DNA from: Paramecium sonneborni
Taxonomy: Eukaryota > Ciliophora > Oligohymenophorea > Peniculida > Parameciidae
Direction of reading: 5' to 3'
DNA length: 64,000 nucleotides
NCBI GenBank assembly: GCA_905182985.1
Contig: CAJJDN010000052.1
Span: 426,850 to 490,849, forward strand
Part shown: positions 10,772 through 22,617 of the stretch, one piece after another
Numbering within the stretch: the stretch's first letter is position 1
Layout: every line of letters starts with the position of its first letter
The notes under the pieces: generated by a model
Told to the model about the DNA's origin: nothing
Database searches by the model: none
What the model saw: only the letters and a program-made list of their open reading frames with translations
Made by a program: the position numbers and the translations under genes

Positions 10772-13700
10772 ATGTCATCTCTACTTCACTTGAAATTAGA
10801 TGGAATCAGAAGTTATTGTCATGTAGGCTAAGTTAAAGATAATAATAGAAAAGCAGCATAACAATCTTAATCTATATTTTTTAAATAACCTCTCACTCTT
10901 ATTTGGGGTCATAATGGGAGTGGAAAGACAGTAATAATTTATGATTAAAATAGACAATTATTGAAGCTTTAAGGACTATTACTACTGGAATGTAGCCTCC
11001 AAATTCTGAGAAGTATTCAATTTTACTATTTCCTTAGAGGCAGAAGTTTCTTAACTGATAGTCATTTACTTGGATAAAGTAAGACCGATGCTTGTATTGA
11101 ACTTGGTTTTAAGTCAATTAATAATCGTGAGATTGTTGCTCGTAAACATTTTAGTATTGTATATGATTCTCCTAATTCTTGTAAATTTTCCTCACTAAGA
11201 TCTACCCTATAAACTAAATCATTAGAGACTGATAAATTAGAAACATTGCATTCCACTTGTGCCAATATTGAAAAATAAATTCCTTGCTTTCTAGGTGTCT
11301 CTATTCCTATTCTAAATAATGTTCTTTTATGTCATTAAGAAGAGCAACTCTGGATGTTTAGTGATAACTCTACTCTTAAAGGAATTTTCGATGAACTATT
11401 TGAAACTACTGATTTAGTTAATATTGAGATTAAATTGAGGGAATAACTTAAAGAAGCTGAAAGCAAGGCAAAAATACTCATGGAAAAAGTTGAATTCTCC
11501 AAAAGAGACATGGATGATGGGCAACGTTAAAGATCCAATCTTTAGAATTAATTAGAAGAAAAATATAAAGAAATTAAAGTTATACAAGAAATTAATTAAT
11601 AAATTAACTTAATCTAAATTTCAAATATCGATTTCAATATCATTTAGTAAAAAATGAGTGAATATGCTGATTTAATTGCTTACAGAAATTCAATCCAAGA
11701 AAATAAAATTCTATTATAATTAGATCATATTGATTTAAATCAATTATCATAATATGATTATGTGATTACCACTATGAAGTCATTAGAGATTGACTTAAGA
11801 ACTACTTAAGAAATTCTTAAATCTAGTGAAATTAATTTAGAAAATAAAAAAATAGAATTACAGGACCTTTAAATTGATACTTCTATAGAAACATTAAAAT
11901 AAGAAATTAAATTAATTAGAGATTCTGTTAAATCTATATTTATGTTTTAAAATAATATTTCTGATGAAAATTTATTAAAATTAGTTAAAGAAAAAATCAA
12001 TCAAACTAAAATCGATTTGTAATAAGAGTAATAAAAATAACAACAAATGTAGTCCAATTTTTAAACTAAAATCTCTAACTTAAATGAGAAAAGATAAAAG
12101 TATTTCATTGAAGTTAAAATAAATGAAACATAAAGAAATGAATAGCTTAAATTAAAAGATCAAATCTCGAAAGATATTAAAAATAAAGAAATGCTCTTAT
12201 AATAATTAAATTTCCAAAAAAAATAAGCTGAATAATTAGAAGTTCAAATAAAAGAAAAATAAAAATTCAAATCAGAATTTGAATAAATTAATTAAGATCT
12301 TATTGATTGTTATGATATTACATAGAAAAATTAATAAATTAGTTCTTACTAAGAATTAGTTAAGAAAATTTCTGATCTAGAAGAAAACATCTCATCAAAA
12401 ACTACAAAAATAGATCTATTAATTAGAGAAAATGGCTGGAGGGCTATGATTAAAATAAATGGATCTAAATTAGAAAGAGATATTTCAATTTCAAAATGTG
12501 AAGAATCTATTAAACAAAAGATTTAATAAATTAAAACTTAAATGGCAAAAGATTAAGCTTAAATTAAATTTTTAAACGATCAAAAGGATGAATTAAAAAC
12601 TTTACTATCTATAAATAAAGCAATTAAATATGATCCATCAGAATTAGATAATTTAAAAAAACAACTCAGAGAAGTTAAAGAAAACAAAATAAAATATATA
12701 TTCAATTAAACAGAATTCATTGATTAATATGTATGTATCGATAATTATTAAGATTGCTAGTTCCAGACAATCTGGAAAATGTTTACTATGTTTAAAACCT
12801 ACAGATTAAAGTTGTTTTGATTTGCTAAAGCATCGAGTATAACAAAACTTACCAAAAACGAAATCTAAAATTAATGAATTTGAATTATAAATCAACAGTC
12901 TAAAAGCTGAAAAAGATAAGATTTAATAGGGAATGCAAAACAATTAACATTTAGAAAAAATTAAATAATTAGATTCTCAGATAGCAGAGATTTAAGCAAG
13001 TTAGAGAGATTCTGTTGTTGGTGATACGTTAATGTAATTGGAAAAAAATCTTTAAGATATTACGGTATTAAGATAATTGTTTGGAAATGAAGAAGAAAAC
13101 CAAAAGGAATTATTATTAATTTAAAAAATTTCACTTGAAAGAGAAAATCCATATTTAAAAGGATCTCTTAAATTATCAAATAATCCTTATAATTAAATTT
13201 AACTTTAAAGAGCTAAATCAGAAATTTAAAACAAATTAAAATAATATGAAGGTTTAACTGAAAATTATGAGAATCCTAAATAAATATAAGATAATATTTT
13301 AAGAGTTTAAACAGAATTAAATTAACTTAAATTATAAAATTAAAAAATAGTTGTTTTAGAACTTGATGATAAATCCGTTGAAATTTATGAGATTGAATCT
13401 CTATTAAATAAATTAGAACTAGAATAAAATTAATAAAATGATCAATATATGGAGTTAATTTTATTTTAGAAACAACTTCTAAATAATTTAGAATCAATTC
13501 AACCTTAATTTGAATAAAAAATATTAAAGAAATAAGACTTAATGAATAAAAGTAAGAATAATTATAAATACGCTGATTATATTCAAAAGTTATAGTTAGA
13601 GATTTAAGGGGAGATGGATAAAATTAAGTAACTAGAATTAGAAATTTAGCAAAAATAACAGAAACTAAAATAATATTAAGAATTATAAGATTACATCTAG

Positions 13701-14604
13701 AAACTGTAAAAATGGCAGAACTTTGAGGAAGCAGAAGAGAAACTAAATTAATAAATAGAAGTTGTACAATAAGAAATTTAAAATCTCTAAAATGAATATC
13801 AATAATAATAAATAAATATAACAAAAAAGGATAAATTAAAATTAGAATATGATTTAAGAAAGTCAAAGTTAGAATAAAGTTTTTAAACATCTTTGGATTA
13901 AAAAAAAGATATAAATAAAAGATATGATGGAACAGAGCAAAAAAGACTTGAATTATTATGCGAATTGGTGGCAAATTAATAATTTATTAGTGATTTAAGG
14001 AAATATTTATCAATTTTAGAGTCTACAATGTTAGAATGTCATGGTTAGAAGATGAAAGAAATAAATAAATTTTTGTTTGATACTTGGCAAGTAAATATAT
14101 AATAATATAATTTAGAAAATTTATAATGGATAAGATATTAAATTTATAGAAGTAAAATTTGATGAAATTCCAAATTAGAAGAAAATATCGAAAAAGTACA
14201 ATTACAGATTAGTAATGAGAACAATGAATAATACAGAAATAGATATGAAAGGCAGATGTTCTATGGGTTAAAAGATGCTTGCATCAATTGTTTTTAGAAT
14301 GGCTTTGGCTGAATGTTTTGGTAGTAATTGTTGTTTTTTGGCTTTAGACGAGCCAACTTCAAATTTAGATAGGAAACATATAAAAAGTAATAAATATTTA
14401 AATAAAATAGCACTGGCTGAATAACTTAATTCATTAATAGAACTGATGAAATAACATGAATAATAAATATAGTTGATTATAATTACTCATGATATGGATT
14501 TAGTGAAATTATTAAAAATGCATGCTGATTCATATTACATGATAAGTAAGAAAGAAAATGGTTTTTCATGTATAGAAGAAAGAAAAATCGAGGAGCTTAA
14601 ATGA
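10772..14604 (+). CDS. RAD50: DNA double-strand-break repair ATPase RAD50
   Basis: RAD50 is the SMC-like ATPase of the MRE11-RAD50 complex that senses and tethers broken DNA ends. Walker A GHNGSGKT is at residues 46-53. The N-lobe block [12 protein letters not shown] follows, then long coiled coils, a zinc hook with CLLC (about residues 647-650) that dimerises two molecules, the C-terminal signature [10 protein letters not shown] and Walker [13 protein letters not shown]. Five introns (10931-10953, 11013-11037, 12731-12752, 14091-14115, 14387-14410; 22-25 nt) leave exactly 1,238 codons. Walker A has histidine where most homologs have proline (GPNGAGKT). In Paramecium, DNA-end repair also matters for precise elimination of germline DNA, so the gene is expected to be needed in macronuclear development; that is background, not read from this sequence. 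Confidence 0.95.
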
Positions 14605-14730
14605 AAAACTATTTGAAATTAATTCATCACTTTTTATAAATTATGCAATATATTTGATATGCTATATAATAATCTGATTATAAAATGATGACTCATTATA
14701 AAAATTAATCAGCATAAAACTATTAAAAAA

Positions 14731-16849
14731 ATGTCGAAAGAAGTATTTATGTTAGTTAAAATGAAAGTAACTTTTGAAAAGATTTGATTAAGTGTCAAAG
14801 TCTTTAGAACAATTTGATTTATATGAATAAAACGAGTTTTCAATACCTAGCACTTAATAGTATGTTTTAGTACTATACTTAGATACTCTGAGGAATGTTA
14901 TGAAGCATTTTAGAAGATTTATTAGACAAGCTAAGTTCCTTAACTTTAAACAATTCCAGAAGATGAAAAGGAGTTTTACATTTTAAATAGAGATACAGGA
15001 CTTATGATAGATTGTCGAAAATTAGATTATTACACAGTACCAAAAGCAGATTCGAAGGAAGTGGCTTGGAAAAATTACTGGAAACATAGTAGAGAGATAA
15101 GTGAGCTACTACTATAATTAATCTAATCAAATGAAAATAATAAAGTGTATGAACTACTAGCTCATCCATAATTCTATGTAGATATAAATATCAGGTAGAA
15201 GTAATATTATATAAAATAGAGATTTAGATGACTGGACTCCTCTTCATTTTGCTTGTCAATAAAATAACACTGAAATAGTTCAATTATTATTGCATTAGTA
15301 AGCAAATCCAAAATTACTTTCTTTGAATAGAAAGACACCATTACATATTGCAGCAGTGAAGAATAATCCAATAATTTGTGAATTGTTAATAAATTTTGGA
15401 GCTGATATTGATGCTTAAGATTCCGATTAAAATACACCATTACATATTGCTTCATTACATGGAAATGATTAGGCTTGTAAAATATTGATTGAGAAAAATG
15501 CAAATACTAATTTGAAAAATTATTAGCATTTAACTCCTATAGAAGTAACTTCAGATATTAGAATTATTGAAATTTTTAATTCATTCGGAATCTCGCTTAA
15601 TAATTTTACTTATACAAGAACTGTTGTGAAGGAATAAAATTTAGTTTTACATAATAGTCGAAGAGATCATGTATAAAAAATATTGAAGTTAGCTTAATAA
15701 TAATAAAAAGGAATTATTGATCAAGAGATTAAATAAGAATAATTAGGATTAATAAATAATGAATAATAAGAATAATCTCTAAATAATTTTGAAATTAATT
15801 AAAATAGAACTACTTGGGGTAAAATTATGGATTTTGCTGTCTCCTTTTCTCGAATCTCAATCAAAGGTAATAGATAAACAATAAATCCAGAATCTGAAAA
15901 AAATAAGATAGGTCCATCTTCATTTTAATTTTATTAAAAATTAGGAGAAGGAGGATTTGGTTAAGTATTTTTAGTTGAAAAAATTGGTTAAGAACCCAAA
16001 AAATATTATGCAATGAAAATTTTAAAGAAAGAAGATATAGATACTTCTAATATTATAAAATCTGCATAAATAGAAAAAGATGTTTTAAAGATTATGAATC
16101 ATCCATTTATTGTTAAATTGAATTATGCATTCTAAACATTAGATCATTTGTATCTTGTAATGGATTTGTGTTCTGGAGGAGATTTGGCAACCCATTTAGA
16201 ATTAGTTAACAATTTTCCAGAACATATTGTAAAAATATATGCAGCAGAAATTACATTAGCTTTGGAAGCATTGCATAAATAAGGAATAATTTTTAGAGAT
16301 CTTAAACCTGAAAATATAGTATTAGATAAAGATGGACATGCTCATTTAACAGATTTTGGTTTATCAAAATAAGGAATTGATGAGGAAATTTTGAATCAAT
16401 CTTTTTGTGGGACTTTAGCTTATTTAGCTCCAGAAATGTTAATGAAAAAAGGACATGGTCGTTAAGTAGACTGGTATATGTTAGGAATATTTATTTATGA
16501 ATTGCTAGTAGGGGCACCACCTTATTATGATGCTGAAAAGGAAATTTTAAAAGAAAATATTAAAAGAGCACCTCTTAAATTACCAAGATATCTAAGTTAA
16601 GAAGCTAAAGATATAATTATTTAATTACTGATAAGAGATCCTAAACGTAGATTAGGATGTTAGGAAGATGCCAAAGAAATTAAGAATCATCCATGGTTTA
16701 ATGATATTAATTGGTTAGATTGTTATAATAAAAAATTATAGCCTCCTAAACCACTTATATGTCATGAACCTAAAGAAGCTAAGAAAGTTACTTTTAGCAA
16801 AAATAGTAACAGAAACAAATTAAATGACTGGACCTTTTTTGAAAATTGA
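14731..16849 (+). CDS. Ankyrin-repeat AGC-type serine/threonine kinase
   Basis: A cytoplasmic kinase of about 668 aa. Residues about 127-265 hold at least three to four ankyrin repeats (DDWTPLHFACQ, RKTPLHIAAVK, QNTPLHIASLH). The kinase domain (about 362-620) has LGEGGFGQVFL, AMKIL, FRDLKPENIV, DFGLSK and GTLAYLAPEM; the FRD form of the catalytic HRD and the GTxxYLAPE segment point to the AGC (PKA/PKG/S6K) group. The C-terminal tail is a short AGC-type extension ending WTFFEN. Introns are 14767-14792, 14870-14905 (36 nt, spans two TGAs), 14935-14959 and 15195-15219; removing them gives 669 codons. The 5' end is the least certain part. Ankyrin repeats could target the kinase to a partner. Confidence 0.88.
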
Positions 16850-17095
16850 GTTAAATTGTACTCAACTTCCCTTATATAAAGATATGTAAAAATAATTTAT
16901 TTTTATATAAGAATTATCACATTAATTATTATAAAATTTGAAATCAAAGGTATAATAACTAATAAACATTGTTATTCTTAAAATTATATAACTTTTACAT
17001 CCCTACTCAATATTTTGAAACGATCCATCTATTTCTTACAATTATTTTAATATCTAGCAAGTTAATTTTGATATAATGAAGCATATTTAAATATA

Positions 17096-18700
17096 ATGAT
17101 TTTTAATGCATAAAAGACTAGATTTTGGAAAAATTGGTAACTTAGAACATAAGTATGTATGATCCAATTTATCATTACCACAATAGCAATCATATTAATT
17201 ATTCTTTCAACTTTAACATTTCTCCTTTATATATCGGACACTTATATGTTAACATCACAACAAGTTTTTTAATAATAGTTTGGTAAATGGACCAAAATCA
17301 TTATGTCTCATCAAAACCAAAGAGTTTAATAAACTTTATTCAGAAGCTAACAACAAATATTAAGAGTTGATAAATTATATCAATTTACTCAGTAATTACA
17401 CTATTCTAATTTTTCATAACCTTATCCATGTTTAAATGATCTAAACTTTATGGATGAATATGCCTATAGTACTTCGTTTTGTTATTTAACATATGGTATC
17501 AATCATTAAAATGCAATGTATAAAAAGCTCAAAGATCTTTGTAGCATTTTGACTGAAACAGTTTTAATGATTGATTCTGATTTCGATATCATGTTTGCAT
17601 CAACATAAGATGTTCATTTTTTTACAGTTTGGCCAGGTTCATATTTGGGATTTGATTATAATCCTTAAAAAAGAATTTGGTACACAAACCATTTAGAATA
17701 ATTGTCCAAAAATAATAAAAATCTTACTTATTTTTGTGAACCTCATATTCATTGGACATGGTAACTTTTAATGATTGCTTAAACTAAAAGTTTACTGAAT
17801 ATTGATGGATCATTAGATGGAATAATAGCCTCTCATGTAAATTTCAGTTAGTTTAAACATTATGATGATGGACTCAGTTTTACTATAATAAATCCTGATG
17901 GAAGAATTTTATTGAGTGAATTAAATATTTCAGAAACTTCTTATATCTATGATTATAATTTAACTCATTTAGATTTTTAAGATTATTAATAAATAATTAA
18001 TTAAGCTAATAAACGTGAAACATTTAGTAATTGTGATTCAAATGTTTGGAATGATTTTGGCTATTTATGTAGAAAAATATAAAATTCAACTGAAGAATAA
18101 CTTATCAATACAAAAATTATGAAAAATGAAGGCTTGGTCTTAATTATGTAAATTATTTAATATATGTAATATAGATAGTGTAAATTATCATAATATTAGA
18201 AATCATTTTAATAAATGTTTGTAACCTTTTAAAATGGAATATAATCTATTTTTTTAGGGACAATAATTGGTTCATTAGGATACATGTTCTCATCTGTCTT
18301 AATTACAAGTATTGTAATTATCATCTTATTCAACCCAATAATAAGAATAATAAATTAAACTTCTCAATATGTATTTAAGGAAAGTTTTTATATGCAGCAT
18401 AAATTATAAAAAAAACCATAACTGCAATTTTTTCAGAAATCTAAATCAAATACCTTGATGGAAAGATTATAGACTTCATTCAATAGATTGATCCATAGAT
18501 CACTTAATCCAAATAAATCATTGTAGTGTTTATGGATTGAATAATTTAGATATCCTTTCAAAAGATAAAAATTAAAGAAGAGAATAAAAAAAATCTCAAA
18601 ATCAAATTCTTAAATAAAAAATAATCTCTAAAATGAAGAAATTGCAGATTAGTAAATTTTATTTGTGTAACAACTAATTAAAAATGATCAGCTTCAATGA
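17096..18700 (+). CDS. Two-helix membrane protein with Cache-like sensor domain
   Basis: An intronless 534-aa frame. One membrane helix lies near residues 22-50 and a second near 385-415, so roughly 330 residues face outside the cell or a lumen. That loop contains the Cache-type block PGSYLGFDYNPQKRIWYTN and later a second subdomain (FTIINPDGRIL), typical of double-Cache small-molecule sensors. The C-terminal cytoplasmic part (about 120 residues) is basic and Gln-rich with no kinase, cyclase or PAS domain that I can see. Likely role: ligand sensing at the cell surface or in cilia through an unknown output. An upstream ATG at 17076 is followed at once by TGA, so the start at 17096 is preferred. 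The first assembly repeat of the next block starts 5 bp after the stop. Confidence 0.75.
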
Positions 18701-18739
18701 AGTACTCAAATTGATTTGTTTATATATTTAACATTATAC

Positions 18740-19354
18740 TCAATGCATATAACCATCATGATCAATATAATAATGTGAGAAAAATGCACCAATAAAAATG
18801 GCTCCAAATAAGAGTCCACTTAATTAATGATTTGGTAAGAAATGGCCAGTATTAATAAAGCCTAAGAACATAGCAAATAACATAGGGAAACTCCACCATC
18901 CAAAAACAGGCCAAATAGCTATGGTTAGACTAAATTTAAAAACATAAAATATACGTTATAAAACTCATAAATCCAGCAAAAGCACCTAATTATATAGCTT
19001 TTGGATTATATGTTTCTATATCTTCAGTAATTCCTTTTATACATGGTAAATAAAATGCAACATATAATGATAAACTTATGCTCATGCCAATAAATAATAA
19101 TGCAAATGTGAGAAATAGTCTAATTTGATTTTTTTTGATTACTCATTGATATTTTCATTGTGAAACAATTATTTAAAAAAGTTTGAATAATAAACAATAG
19201 CAACTGCTGCTGATATCCACAATATAGCCTAAGCTTTAACCCAAAGCCATTCTCCCCATTATTCAATTTTATCATAGATATCTAACTGTTTAATAATTTT
19301 AGGTTATCTAGTAGAATCTTCTTCTACATTTTACACGGGTACATACCTTCTCAT
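18740..19354 (-). CDS. TMEM128-like four-helix membrane protein
   Basis: A 188-aa product after removing introns 18930-18954 (25 nt) and 19120-19142 (23 nt); 189 codons fit exactly. Four hydrophobic segments are visible: AILWISAAVAIVYYSNFF, LTFALLFIGMSISLSLYVAF, FAGFMSFITLTIAIWPVFGW with the following segment, and LLFGAIFIGAFFSHYY. The first helix, an 'ILWI..A...YY.NFF' pattern, and the overall layout recall the TMEM128 family, a poorly understood eukaryotic ER-type membrane protein. This assignment rests on pattern resemblance only. The gene diverges from the CXC gene with 56 bp between start codons. An identical copy at 19929-20543 is an assembly duplicate. Confidence 0.6.
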
Positions 19355-19410
19355 ATTATATTTTATTAAAATAATCAAGTTTTGCTAATTTATATCTAAT
19401 AAGAACCATA

Positions 19411-19866
19411 ATGAAAAAAAAAATAATGTTCATTGTGCCTCCACAGTCAAAATTAAATACTACTGATAGTGAAGAAACTAAAGAAGGATGTTAATGTTAA
19501 AAAACAAATTGTCTAAAATTATACTGTTAATGTTTTCATGAAGGCAAATGTTGTGGTTAATAATGTGGTTGTAGTGATTGTAAAAATAGTTTAAATGATA
19601 ATTTTGAAAGAAATAAGGCTATTGTGAAGATTATTCATAAATATAAGAATGAATATATATCAAAATTATCAGGAGATAAAGGTTAAGGTTGTTGTTGTAA
19701 AAAAAGCAAATGCAAACTCAACTATTGTGAATGTTTTGTTAAAGGCAGATCTTGTGGTGAGTAATGTCATTGCAAAAAATGTGAAAATGGAAAAAAATAA
19801 TATAAATAAAATTGCAGTAATCAAGAGGAAAAGATTTAAAATATTCTATAATATCAATCCACCTGA
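19411..19866 (+). CDS. Tesmin/TSO1-type CXC (CRC) DNA-binding protein, short
   Basis: A 151-aa intronless protein built almost entirely of two cysteine-rich CXC modules: EGCQCQKTNCLKLYCQCF...CGQQCGC.DC and CCCKKSKCKLNYCECF...CGEQCHCKKC, separated by about 35 residues. Tandem CXC modules define the CRC domain of LIN54, tesmin and TSO1, which coordinates zinc and binds CHR-type promoter elements of cell-cycle genes. The usual RNPXAF linker between the modules is not visible here; a basic lysine-rich segment replaces it. The protein is much shorter than LIN54, being little more than the DNA-binding domain. Start is the first ATG after the upstream divergent gene. Confidence 0.85.
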
Positions 19867-19892
19867 AATAAGTCATCAATATTTAATAATTT

Positions 19893-19893
19893 N
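19893..19893. other. Single-N scaffold gap
   Basis: One N between two identical 1,188 bp blocks, as at 1518 and 31929. Confidence 0.95.
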
Positions 19894-19928
19894 CTCAAAT
19901 TGATTTGTTTATATATTTAACATTATAC

Positions 19929-20543
19929 TCAATGCATATAACCATCATGATCAATATAATAATGTGAGAAAAATGCACCAATAAAAATGGCTCCAAATAA
20001 GAGTCCACTTAATTAATGATTTGGTAAGAAATGGCCAGTATTAATAAAGCCTAAGAACATAGCAAATAACATAGGGAAACTCCACCATCCAAAAACAGGC
20101 CAAATAGCTATGGTTAGACTAAATTTAAAAACATAAAATATACGTTATAAAACTCATAAATCCAGCAAAAGCACCTAATTATATAGCTTTTGGATTATAT
20201 GTTTCTATATCTTCAGTAATTCCTTTTATACATGGTAAATAAAATGCAACATATAATGATAAACTTATGCTCATGCCAATAAATAATAATGCAAATGTGA
20301 GAAATAGTCTAATTTGATTTTTTTTGATTACTCATTGATATTTTCATTGTGAAACAATTATTTAAAAAAGTTTGAATAATAAACAATAGCAACTGCTGCT
20401 GATATCCACAATATAGCCTAAGCTTTAACCCAAAGCCATTCTCCCCATTATTCAATTTTATCATAGATATCTAACTGTTTAATAATTTTAGGTTATCTAG
20501 TAGAATCTTCTTCTACATTTTACACGGGTACATACCTTCTCAT
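19929..20543 (-). CDS. Duplicate of the TMEM128-like gene (assembly copy)
   Basis: Same sequence as 18740-19354, with introns at 20119-20143 and 20309-20331. It should be collapsed with that gene unless read data support two copies. Confidence 0.55.
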
Positions 20544-20599
20544 ATTATATTTTATTAAAATAATCAAGTTTTGCTAATTTATATCTAATAAGAACCATA

Positions 20600-21055
20600 A
20601 TGAAAAAAAAAATAATGTTCATTGTGCCTCCACAGTCAAAATTAAATACTACTGATAGTGAAGAAACTAAAGAAGGATGTTAATGTTAAAAAACAAATTG
20701 TCTAAAATTATACTGTTAATGTTTTCATGAAGGCAAATGTTGTGGTTAATAATGTGGTTGTAGTGATTGTAAAAATAGTTTAAATGATAATTTTGAAAGA
20801 AATAAGGCTATTGTGAAGATTATTCATAAATATAAGAATGAATATATATCAAAATTATCAGGAGATAAAGGTTAAGGTTGTTGTTGTAAAAAAAGCAAAT
20901 GCAAACTCAACTATTGTGAATGTTTTGTTAAAGGCAGATCTTGTGGTGAGTAATGTCATTGCAAAAAATGTGAAAATGGAAAAAAATAATATAAATAAAA
21001 TTGCAGTAATCAAGAGGAAAAGATTTAAAATATTCTATAATATCAATCCACCTGA
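20600..21055 (+). CDS. Duplicate of the CXC gene (assembly copy)
   Basis: Same sequence as 19411-19866, ending in TGA at 21053-21055. It should be collapsed with that gene. Confidence 0.6.
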
Positions 21056-21081
21056 AATAAGTCATCAATATTTAATAATTT

Positions 21082-21518
21082 AAATCTCTTTTATTTAATC
21101 ATCTTTGAACCATTCTATTTATGTAGATAATCCATGGTATCTTTTCAAATATAGAAGCCAAATTTTGATAATTTTAATTCTTGTTAAAAGGATTAATTTT
21201 TATTTTTATTTATTGATCTTAATTTTGACTAAAAATGAACATCTTTTTCAATGTTTAGGAATTATCTATAAGAAAATAAATTTTATTATTATTTAATAAA
21301 TTATTAACTTTTTTAAATAAACTATATAATACTATTCATTGTAGAGCTTATTCAAATAAGGATACCTAATATATTATATGTGCTAAAATAGTTAATTTAT
21401 TCGAAGTTGAATATTAATAATGAAAACTTGATTCAAAAAGAAACAATCTAGAATCTATATTGATTTTAATTTCAAAGTCAAATGATAAATCAATGAATCA
21501 TCTAAATAGCATTCATAA
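21082..21518. other. AT-rich spacer, no gene seen
   Basis: Homopolymer-rich sequence with TGA in all forward frames. No conserved protein is visible. Confidence 0.4.
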
Positions 21519-22160
21519 ATGGTTAAAGATATAAATTTATCTAATATAAAACCCAATCAAAAATAAGATAAATCAGATGACTATATATTTCTACATAATC
21601 AAATTATTTACCCTAAATATTTAGATTTACTTCATCCAATTAATCTTGTCTTTTTTAAGATTAGCAGTAATTAATTTTTCAATTTTTATCATTTTGCTTT
21701 TAATAATTCTTTATCATTCACAAATATCAAAATTAGAGAGATATTTTTTTTGGGATCTAATTAAATTATTGAACATAGAAATAGAAAAGTTTCTTTTAAA
21801 TATATCTGCTATTCATAATAACAAAGTAAAAAATTTCTTGATGAACTTATCTAACTTTATTTTTTTTTAATTTATATTTACATTTTTTGACAATAAAGGT
21901 TTTGTTAATAAAATTTCTTTAATATTTGCTCCAGATTTAACAATTTATTAGATTTCATTAATTAAGGTTGAATAATTGGTAAACTTTTTGAAATTTTCAT
22001 CAAAGATTTACAAAAAAAATTTGTAGATTTTTTTTAGACAAATAAATCAAAAAGTTTTGTATGGAATCAAATACAAAATTTTGAATATTTTAATTTATAA
22101 TCATTAATACTCACTTTGGTTTAAAGTATTATCCAAGTTCTTTATTAATATATTCTGAAT
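21519..22160 (+). pseudogene. Probable decayed gene with a frameshift
   Basis: An ATG at 21519 opens a 123-codon, coding-looking frame to TGA at 21888-21890. The frame shifted by one base then continues open from about 21884 to beyond 22130 with similar composition. One lost or gained T in the poly-T tracts near 21860-21887 would join them. No splice pair explains the shift. The product is aromatic-rich with no recognised domain. It overlaps the 3' end of the minus-strand gene at 22111-22617, which also suggests that it is no longer a working gene, though a sequencing error is possible. Confidence 0.4.
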
Positions 22161-22617
22161 ATGCTCTTATTGTATTAATTAAATGAATGTCTAATTGTGT
22201 TTGTTTTTTTCTTTTTGAATCCTTTATCATATTCAAATTCTCTTCACACCACGATATTAACTTTTTGAAGATAGTAAAATTCTAAAATATGCATAAAAAT
22301 TCACATCATAAAGTGTTTATCCAAGCTATTTAAATTTTTAAGGCAGCTCTTTTGGATACTTATGTTTTAACAGAGCTATTATTATTGATGTATTTCTTAA
22401 TCTCTCAGAAATTATTGTCAAAGTATTATCATTCTAACCCAATTAAACTATTTGTGGTGCCAATAAAATTACATTAATCTACTATAATCTAAACATTCCT
22501 CTAAGCCAATAAATGAATATTATTTAGAGTTTATGTAATTTATTCAATAGTATTTTATTTCTGCATATTTGAATAAAATTCAATTGCCATCTCATCAGGA
22601 TCATTATAGTATTTCAT
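22111..22617 (-). CDS. Unrecognised 152-aa helical protein
   Basis: Three exons with introns 22282-22304 (23 nt) and 22448-22472 (25 nt); removal leaves 153 codons ending in TGA. The protein starts MKYYNDPDEMAIEFYSNMQ, is predicted to be mostly alpha-helical, and ends in a Lys/Gln-rich helix. There is no signal peptide, membrane span or metal-binding motif. Both introns restore the frame precisely, which supports a real gene. Function unknown. Confidence 0.7.

Larger units (their letters stand above)
18705..19892. repeat. Direct repeat 2, first copy (1,188 bp)
   Basis: Identical, by eye, to 19894-21081 with one N between them. It contains complete copies of the TMEM128-like gene and the CXC gene. 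Best explained as unmerged contig ends. Confidence 0.95.
19894..21081. repeat. Direct repeat 2, second copy (1,188 bp)
   Basis: Second copy of 18705-19892, offset by 1,189 bp. Unique sequence resumes at 21082. Confidence 0.95.

Noticed and set aside
13624..13974. Minus-strand hydrophobic frame inside RAD50
   Set aside because: It is the reverse of a Lys/Gln-rich coiled coil, which always reads as Phe/Leu/Ile; RAD50 is the real gene.
19649..21083. Alternative-frame proteins MNIYQNYQEIK... in the duplicated block
   Set aside because: They are another frame of the CXC gene, which has clear cysteine periodicity in its own frame.
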